From the NCBI GenBank assembly GCA_964435635.1, contig CAYSZU010000024.1, positions 1 through 10,805 of the forward strand: a stretch of DNA of 10,805 nucleotides, given 5' to 3'. Under the pieces are notes generated by a model that had not been told where the DNA came from, did no database searches, and saw nothing but the letters and a program-made list of their open reading frames with translations. Position numbers and translations under genes: made by a program. Below, piece after piece: positions 6,311-10,805 of this stretch (position 1 is its first letter; each line of letters begins with the position of its first letter). The stretch is from DAOOOU01 sp964435635 (lineage in GTDB: Bacteria; Bacillota_I; Bacilli_A; RF39; UBA660).

Positions 6311-7105
6311 TTACTTAACCATATCCTGCATTTTTTTATTTATCATCTTGATAGCTGCCTTATCATTAATTTTATACATTAAATTCATTATCTTAGAATC
6401 ACTACCAACGTATAATTTAAACTTATCTTTTTCTATTCCATTAATAATTATTTGGGCTGCCTTAGAAGCTGATAACATCTTATAGCTTTTGGTATTGGTT
6501 GGCGTATTAATTACAACATTCGAATTACTAGCAATATCTGTTGCAATAGCCCCAGGAAAAACAATTGTTACTCTAACATTAGTTTTTAGTAGTTCAGCAT
6601 AAAGTCCTTCAGTAAAAAGTTTTAAGGCTGCTTTAGAGGCCCCATAAATTGTTTGGCCAGGAAACGGGAAAAAACCACCCATACTAGAAATATTAACAAT
6701 ATGGCCTACTGGCCGATTAAGTAATTCTGGTAAAAATAATTTAGTTAGTTTAAGGGGACCATAAAAATTAATGTTCATGACGCGATTAATTACTTCGTAG
6801 TCAAGTTTATCAATATTAATAAACGGCTGAATAATACCCGCATTATTAATTAAACCATCAATTACCCCGTGAATATTTAAATACTCCACTTTAAAATTAT
6901 TTAATAGTTCCTCGTTAGTAATATCAACAACGTGAAGCGATAACTTTTCGCTATTTTGGGCTTCTTCTTTTAGTTTTTTTAAAGCTGCTTCATTAATATC
7001 TAAAGCAGCAACATAAGCGCCTTTAGCTAACAGCTGTAAAGTTAGAGCTTTACCTATTCCAGCTCCGGCTCCAGTTACAATTATTTTTTTCTCATTTACT
7101 TTCAT
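6311..7105 (-). CDS. Short-chain dehydrogenase/reductase (SDR family)
   Basis: Classical SDRs are cytoplasmic NAD(P)-dependent oxidoreductases. The 264-residue product has the usual length and motif order. The dinucleotide-binding TGAGAGIG is at 11-18, the acidic D36 ends strand 2 (favouring NAD over NADP), the NNAG motif is at 87-90, N112 is in NINFYG, and the catalytic S141, Y154 and K158 (YGASK) are present, followed by the PG motif (184-185). The C-terminus (about 235-264) is amphipathic and Lys/Met-rich, ending NDKAAIKMINKKMQDMVK, which may contact membrane or substrate; this is inference. The substrate is unknown. The ATG at 7103-7105 follows AGGTGA. The gene is divergent from the 90-residue membrane protein. 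The small ORF downstream has its own promoter. Confidence 0.93.
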   Translation of the reverse strand: MKVNEKKIIVTGAGAGIGKALTLQLLAKGAYVAALDINEAALKKLKEEAQNSEKLSLHVVDITNEELLNNFKVEYLNIHGVIDGLINNAGIIQPFINIDKLDYEVINRVMNINFYGPLKLTKLFLPELLNRPVGHIVNISSMGGFFPFPGQTIYGASKAALKLFTEGLYAELLKTNVRVTIVFPGAIATDIASNSNVVINTPTNTKSYKMLSASKAAQIIINGIEKDKFKLYVGSDSKIMNLMYKINDKAAIKMINKKMQDMVK

Positions 7106-7121
7106 ATTATCACCTACTATA

Positions 7122-7130
7122 ATTATAGCA
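7122..7130 (-). promoter_or_regulatory. Extended -10 promoter of the SDR gene
   Basis: TGCTATAAT on the - strand is an extended -10 with a perfect hexamer, 16 bases before the ATG. No good -35 is seen at 17-18 bp, so it probably relies on the TGn extension. The transcript leader would be very short. Confidence 0.55.
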
Positions 7131-7173
7131 TAGTAATAAATTGCAGCATACTAAAAATATATATAATTGACAA

Positions 7174-7202
7174 TTGATATCTTTTTAACTTTATGCTATT
7201 AT
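7174..7202 (+). promoter_or_regulatory. Promoter of the 90-residue membrane protein gene
   Basis: TTGATA (7174-7179), a 17-bp spacer and TATTAT (7197-7202) with a TGC extension (7194-7196). A perfect TTGACA at 7167-7172 partly precedes the -35 but is too far from this -10. Confidence 0.65.
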
Positions 7203-7225
7203 TTATAATATAAGGAGTAATTAAT

Positions 7226-7498
7226 ATGAGGAAAAAGAAAATAAAAGAAAGCGATTTAATTAAAGCTTTTAATCATACTAAATATGGCCGGGAAATTAAC
7301 CGCGAGTTATTAGTTTTAATATCACTAACTGGTTTTTGTTTAATTGTTGGAGTTATTGGGTTTGTTTTAAATATAGGGGCTTGGTTTGAAGATGTGTTTT
7401 ATTTAATATTTATTCTTAATTTTATCTTTTGCATGTACTTATACGGTAAACGAAATGGCGCTTTACAACAGTTTATTGAAATTCAAAAAGATAATTAA
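7226..7498 (+). CDS. Small two-helix membrane protein, unknown function
   Basis: The 90-residue product has a basic N-terminus (MRKKKIKES), a soluble stretch with NHTKYGREINREL, two membrane helices (about 28-49 and 57-74) joined by a short acidic loop (GAWFED), and a basic then polar tail (YGKRNGALQQFIEIQKDN). The positive-inside rule puts both ends in the cytoplasm. AAGGAG lies eight bases before the ATG and fixes the start. I do not recognise a family. It is a single-gene unit with its own promoter and terminator, divergent from the SDR gene, which says little about its job. Confidence 0.8.
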   Translation: MRKKKIKESDLIKAFNHTKYGREINRELLVLISLTGFCLIVGVIGFVLNIGAWFEDVFYLIFILNFIFCMYLYGKRNGALQQFIEIQKDN

Positions 7499-7509
7499 TT
7501 AGAATTAAT

Positions 7510-7538
7510 AAAAACGACTAATACTTAGTCGTTTTTTT
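7510..7538. terminator. Strong bidirectional terminator
   Basis: AAAAACGACTAA (7510-7521), loop TAC and TTAGTCGTTTTT (7525-7536) form a 12-bp stem with T-run to 7538 and an A-run on the other side. It ends the 90-residue gene and can stop - strand transcripts from the 259-residue gene, about 100 bases past its stop codon. Confidence 0.9.
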
Positions 7539-7641
7539 ATTCGTTAATTAAATAACTCGCTACCTTATGATTAAGTCTTAATTTTTTAATCGCTGCTTCT
7601 TTATGTTTTGTAACTTTCCGCTCTGTTATATTTAGTTACTC

Positions 7642-8421
7642 TTAGTGAAGAACTATTTTTGACTCGATTTCTATGTCTGGTTCACTCGTGATTGTCTCAA
7701 TGGTAAAACCTTTACTTAATAACAAGTCTTTTGTCATTGCTAAATTAATCGGAACATAACCTAAACTATCAGGATTATTCTGATATCTATTTAGTTCAGC
7801 TAAGGTTGGTTGTACTAATAACATGATTTTATCATTAAATTCAATTAGACAATCAAAATTACGACGATCTATTAGATAACCGGTTGCTTGGTTTTCAAAA
7901 TACTTTAGGGTTAGTTCACTTTTAACATTTGGATATATTCTAACTTTTTTAGCAGTTGTGTCACTAATACTTGATTCAAACACTTCAAGGTTTCTAACAA
8001 TCCATGTTTCTTTATTTAACTTATATGGTTGAACTAATGATTCGGGTTGGTTAGAATTTATTTTGATATAATTAATAGCTTTTTCTTGCATTATTCTTTC
8101 TAAAACTGAAGAAGTTAAAATTGTCCCATTAGGAATAGTTAAATTAGCTGATACAACTGTATCCTCAGTAAACGGAGCATTTTCTAAACAAATAATTAAA
8201 CGACCTTGCTTTTCAATCCCGTTTGACTCAGCAATTGTTCCTCTAACCCAAAGGCATAAACGAAACTGCTCTTGATAAGTATAATCACCAACTTTTAATT
8301 GCGATTCCAGATTTGTAAATAAAACAACCTTGTTGTCTTCATTAATCTCTGCTAAAGCATATAAGATTTCTTGACCACGATGTTGAGGGCTCCATAAATC
8401 TAAGGAACTATTAATATTCAT
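7642..8421 (-). CDS. Unrecognised 259-residue soluble protein
   Basis: I do not recognise this protein. It has no signal peptide or membrane helix. Predicted from composition, it is mostly beta strand (KVVLFTNLES, RLCLWVRGTI, GRLIICLE, KIMLLVQP) with few helices (SVLERIMQEKAINYIK at about 105-120; AMTKDLLLSKGF at about 228-239). An SPQHRGQEI segment lies near 11-19, and the end is acidic (SEPDIEIESKIVLH). The ATG at 8419-8421 is chosen because GGGTGA lies five bases upstream; the longer frame to 8457 would run through the promoter. It follows the 646-residue gene by 88 bases in the same direction, with no convincing terminator between, so read-through co-transcription is likely alongside its own promoter. 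A joint role of the two proteins is only inference. Confidence 0.75.
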   Translation of the reverse strand: MNINSSLDLWSPQHRGQEILYALAEINEDNKVVLFTNLESQLKVGDYTYQEQFRLCLWVRGTIAESNGIEKQGRLIICLENAPFTEDTVVSANLTIPNGTILTSSVLERIMQEKAINYIKINSNQPESLVQPYKLNKETWIVRNLEVFESSISDTTAKKVRIYPNVKSELTLKYFENQATGYLIDRRNFDCLIEFNDKIMLLVQPTLAELNRYQNNPDSLGYVPINLAMTKDLLLSKGFTIETITSEPDIEIESKIVLH

Positions 8422-8442
8422 TTTTTTCACCCACTTAATATT

Positions 8443-8451
8443 ATTATAACA
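8443..8451 (-). promoter_or_regulatory. Extended -10 promoter of the 259-residue gene
   Basis: TGTTATAAT on the - strand is an extended -10 with a perfect hexamer, 21 bases before the ATG. The -35 region (about 8466-8471, GTTTCC) is poor. Confidence 0.5.
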
Positions 8452-8509
8452 AATCATTAATAACCGGAAACCTTTTTTTGGTTAACTATTATTTCATCTT
8501 GCATATAAT

Positions 8510-10450
8510 TTATTGCTTGGGAACACTAAAAATAGGATTTTCTTCTGGTAAGTTTTCTAATGCCTGCCTTTTTTCAGATATTATCTTTTGAATTTCCGCT
8601 TGAACATTTAACTGACCTAAGCCGATCTTCTTAATTATTTCATCCATCGTATATTTACAAATCAACTGATTATTAAATTTTAAATATCTTTTAGCATCAG
8701 CAATCATGACATCGCTAATCGTATATTCTACTACTTTTCCATTAATAATATATGATACTTTTGTCCCTTGATATTGATTATTTAAGAAAGGTTTTAAATA
8801 ATTAGCAATTTTTCTATTCATTAAATATATTGCTTGGGAAACTATAATATCATTTGCTTCTGATGAAACATAATTATTGATAAAATCGCGATAAGCTGTT
8901 TGAGCACTAACAACTATTTTATCTAACGGACTATTATATGGATAGTTAGTCATCATTTTTATTATATCTAATGGGGTAAATTTTTCTTCAAAAATATCTT
9001 TAGCTAATAATTGATAAAAATCATTAATATCTTCCCTACTATTTATTCTAATTAAATCATGGTAACGATTAGACATTAAATAGTTATCAAGATAATCTTT
9101 AATTGATATCTCCTGATTAATTATTTTTTTCATTATTCTTATTTGACTTGATAAGAAGGCATCTGAAGCTCTTCTTGAAGCTTCTGCTATTTTATCTTTC
9201 AAAGCCGAATCTTCAGAAGATACAGCTTTAAGTAAAACATTAAATTCTTCTTGAATTATATGTCTTTCTTCACAAAATTTAGTCCGGCTTTGTTCTGAAG
9301 ATAAAAATTCAATTACTAAGTCATAATAATCTTTTTTAGTAACAATTTGCTCCATTATCTGATTAGAAAAGATTAAAATTAAATCACCATCTTTATCACA
9401 CCAATTAATATCATAACCTTGCTCTGATAAACCAGTTAACTTGTTGTAACCAGCCTCATCATAAATAAGACTTTTAAACCTAATATCATTAATTATTCTT
9501 CCGGGTAATTTACTAATTGATGATTTATTATTTTTTAAGTAGAATGCTAGTTTATCGAAAACTAGTTTAAATATTTCTTCATTATCAAATAATGTAGGTG
9601 GTATATCTTTAATATAATCAAAATCTTTATTTCTCAACTGATCTATTCTTAAAATAATTGCCGCTAAAACTTCTGGCACAACTAAAATCTTTTGGGGTAA
9701 ATATAAAATTGAATCAATGTTTGCCTCAACAAACTTTTTGGCATATTCAGGGTTGTTACGGAATATATTAAACATCGTTGTTATTTGTTCAGGGCAAACT
9801 ATTACTAGCTCTAAGGCAACATCAATCCCCATTAAGGAGCAAGTTTGACCCCCGGGAAAACGACCATGGGTATTAACGAATTCCTTTAAGAGCGGAAACG
9901 AAAACGGCTTTATTCGAAGTGCTTCTGGCAATAGTTCACTATCAATTGAAATATAAGCATCAATAATATCTTGATCTATTTTGAAACAATCATCAATTAA
10001 ATTGAAAGGTACATTATCTTCTAAAATTTTTTTCATAATATATGAGTATTTTCTTCGAAGACTTGACCCAAGGTATTGAACAGCCGATTTATCTAACTTA
10101 ATTGCCATATCAGCAACTATTTCATTGTTTTTAATATCTTCTGGCATTCGATCAAAGTTCTTGACATCTTCCAATAGTAAAAATTCGACAATATCTAAAT
10201 GATTAATAAGATTAATTCTTAGTTTATAAAGCAGGGAACATAAACTGTTATAATTAGATTTGTTTAAACATTTAAAGACTGCTAAATCACCAAAAAACAA
10301 ACGACTTTTATCTAAGTCTCGACCAATAGCTGCCCAGATAACATCAGGATCATCTTTTAAATCGTCACTTATTAGAGCATCAAAATTAGCTTCGCCATAT
10401 TTTATTTCCCAAATAGCATTATGTTTTTTCGTCTCATATAATTGATTCAT
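8510..10450 (-). CDS. Large helical-repeat protein of unknown function (646 residues)
   Basis: The soluble product lacks a signal peptide or membrane helix and is almost entirely helical. The N-terminal part (about 28-130) has segments such as LKDDPDVIWAAI and IKNNEIVADMAIKLDKSAVQYL, which recall DUF4116-type repeats. A degenerate unit beginning [LIM]-P-x-x-[IL] recurs at about 102, 174, 251, 283 and 315 (MPEDIKNNEIV, LPEALRIKPF, LPQKILVVPEV, IPPTLFDNEEIF, LPGRIINDIRF), suggesting an ARM/HEAT-like solenoid or scaffold. The middle (about 395-455) is rich in charged helix (EERHIIQEEF, DKIAEASRRASDAF). The C-terminal 80 residues hold a beta hairpin (VSYIINGKVVEYTI) and a charged helix. No catalytic motif is evident. 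The ATG at 10448-10450 follows AAAAGGA at a long spacing of about 11 bases. The promoter is strong and covered by palindromes, so control is likely tight. Confidence 0.8.
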   Translation of the reverse strand: MNQLYETKKHNAIWEIKYGEANFDALISDDLKDDPDVIWAAIGRDLDKSRLFFGDLAVFKCLNKSNYNSLCSLLYKLRINLINHLDIVEFLLLEDVKNFDRMPEDIKNNEIVADMAIKLDKSAVQYLGSSLRRKYSYIMKKILEDNVPFNLIDDCFKIDQDIIDAYISIDSELLPEALRIKPFSFPLLKEFVNTHGRFPGGQTCSLMGIDVALELVIVCPEQITTMFNIFRNNPEYAKKFVEANIDSILYLPQKILVVPEVLAAIILRIDQLRNKDFDYIKDIPPTLFDNEEIFKLVFDKLAFYLKNNKSSISKLPGRIINDIRFKSLIYDEAGYNKLTGLSEQGYDINWCDKDGDLILIFSNQIMEQIVTKKDYYDLVIEFLSSEQSRTKFCEERHIIQEEFNVLLKAVSSEDSALKDKIAEASRRASDAFLSSQIRIMKKIINQEISIKDYLDNYLMSNRYHDLIRINSREDINDFYQLLAKDIFEEKFTPLDIIKMMTNYPYNSPLDKIVVSAQTAYRDFINNYVSSEANDIIVSQAIYLMNRKIANYLKPFLNNQYQGTKVSYIINGKVVEYTISDVMIADAKRYLKFNNQLICKYTMDEIIKKIGLGQLNVQAEIQKIISEKRQALENLPEENPIFSVPKQ

Positions 10451-10507
10451 TTTTGATGCCGTCCTTTTCTAATGTATTTAATATATGGATAAAATATATT
10501 GTTCTTT

Positions 10508-10525
10508 ATTGTATAATTATACAAT
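10508..10525. promoter_or_regulatory. 18-bp palindrome over the -10 of the 646-residue gene
   Basis: ATTGTATAATTATACAAT is a perfect palindrome that contains most of the -10 hexamer on the - strand. It ends in the same ATTGT/ACAAT half-sites as the neighbouring palindrome, so it is a candidate operator for a dimeric repressor. AT-rich chance palindromes are possible. Confidence 0.55.
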
Positions 10526-10544
10526 TTTTTTATTGTTATGACAA
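10516..10544 (-). promoter_or_regulatory. Promoter of the 646-residue gene
   Basis: On the - strand, TTGTCA (10539-10544), an exact 17-bp spacer and TATAAT (10516-10521). The leader to the ATG is about 60 bases, with no clear riboswitch fold. Confidence 0.75.
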
Positions 10545-10547
10545 TAA
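10530..10547. promoter_or_regulatory. Second ATTGT/ACAAT inverted repeat, over the -35
   Basis: TTATTGT (10530-10536), four bases TATG, then ACAATAA (10541-10547) form 7-bp arms across the -35 box. The half-site matches that of the palindrome at 10508-10525; centre-to-centre distance is 22 bp, about two helical turns. Confidence 0.5.
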
Positions 10548-10579
10548 TTATTCCTGATAATGTTGTTAGAAGTAGTTGC

Positions 10580-10607
10580 AAAAAAAAGAATGTGATTTAT
10601 CACATTC
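10580..10607 (-). terminator. Rho-independent terminator of the LRR-protein gene
   Basis: Read on the - strand, GAATGTGA, loop TTTA and TCACATTC form an 8-bp stem followed by a run of eight T. The gene's TGA stop (10600-10602) lies inside the stem, and a TAA directly follows it in frame. Confidence 0.85.
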
Positions 10608-10805
10608 CCATTTTAGGTTGTTCATCATCAGCTGACCATGTTCCATCGTTATAGTCATAACTATTATTATCCATCGTTTCCGTAAGGACGTTTTCAGCTA
10701 CTTTTTTTGTCTGTTCATTATTAACGAAATTTTTAATCGCTTCAAGTCCAGCTAAATCAGTTATTTTATTAGTCGATAAAGTTAAATATAATAACTTATC
10801 AAATC
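10600..10805 (-). CDS. Leucine-rich-repeat protein, C-terminal end (5' part outside window)
   Basis: The frame enters at 10803 and ends with TGA, giving 67 visible residues. It starts in a repeat unit FDKLLYLTLSTNKITDLAGL, matching the SDS22/internalin-type LRR pattern LxxLxxLxLSxNxIxDLxxL, and continues EAIKNF, the start of the next unit or cap. The tail (about 27-67) is acidic and polar (NNEQTKK, DNNSYDYNDGTWSADDEQPKMGM), with no LPxTG sorting signal, membrane anchor or basic end. The protein is therefore not sortase-anchored at its C-terminus; whether it is secreted depends on the missing N-terminus. Such LRR proteins usually mediate protein-protein contacts. It is a separate unit from the downstream 646-residue gene, because a strong terminator and a new promoter lie between. 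Confidence 0.7.
   Translation of the reverse strand, partial: FDKLLYLTLSTNKITDLAGLEAIKNFVNNEQTKKVAENVLTETMDNNSYDYNDGTWSADDEQPKMGM

Noticed and set aside
8455..8500. AACC/GGTT pairing around the A/T-run between the 646- and 259-residue genes as a terminator.
   Set aside because: Only a 4-5 bp stem with a long loop and no T-run placed correctly for the - strand.
10260..10445. A 61-codon + strand frame inside the 646-residue gene.
   Set aside because: It is antisense to a long gene, with no ribosome site or recognisable protein features.
10597..10602. Possible use of TGA as tryptophan (Mycoplasma code).
   Set aside because: Tryptophans across the window are TGG and the other genes end in TAA. 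The single TGA is followed at once by TAA, so it is uninformative alone, but nothing supports recoding.
1..10805. CRISPR arrays, tRNA or rRNA genes, insertion sequences, att sites, replication origin, known riboswitches.
   Set aside because: No regularly spaced repeats, cloverleaf-like stretches, transposase frames or recognisable riboswitch cores were seen on reading both strands.

Overview
The window is AT-rich DNA from a low-GC Gram-positive bacterium (Bacillota, most likely a Bacilli-type lineage). The grounds are the codon bias, strong AAGGAGG-type ribosome binding sites, TTGACA/TATAAT promoters (often with an extended TGn -10), an LCP-family cell-wall ligase and an RpoD-like sigma factor. 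Tryptophan is written TGG throughout, so there is no sign of the Mycoplasma code. The LCP protein argues for a walled cell. I cannot name the genus.

Layout: (1) 1-328, the 3' end of a + strand HNH endonuclease, closed by a bidirectional terminator. (2) pyrG (CTP synthase, - strand), divergent from a + strand heliorhodopsin at 2078-2875, which is the most striking gene here. (3) An LCP ligase (-) whose promoter overlaps a 12-bp inverted repeat, then a small conserved-looking CPxC protein (-). (4) A divergent RpoD-like sigma factor (+) whose promoter shares its -35 region with the preceding - strand gene. (5) A 17-residue lysine-rich ORF (-) and a short-chain dehydrogenase (-). (6) A 90-residue two-helix membrane protein (+). 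(7) Two unrecognised soluble proteins in the same direction (259 and 646 residues, -); the promoter of the larger one is covered by two ATTGT/ACAAT palindromes. (8) The C-terminal end of a leucine-rich-repeat protein (-), cut by the window edge.

Most genes are short independent units rather than one long operon. Each of the four convergent junctions carries a hairpin with T-runs usable in both directions, and the three divergent junctions hold back-to-back promoters. No tRNA, rRNA, CRISPR array, insertion sequence or known riboswitch was seen. No gene-free stretch exceeds 300 bases. The longest gaps are 1928-2077 and 10451-10599, both filled by promoters, and the latter by palindromes as well.

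The genes do not form one obvious pathway. PyrG, LCP and the sigma factor are core-type functions. The heliorhodopsin, the divergent sigma factor and the 646/259 pair are the parts whose biology is open. No retinal-synthesis gene lies in the window.
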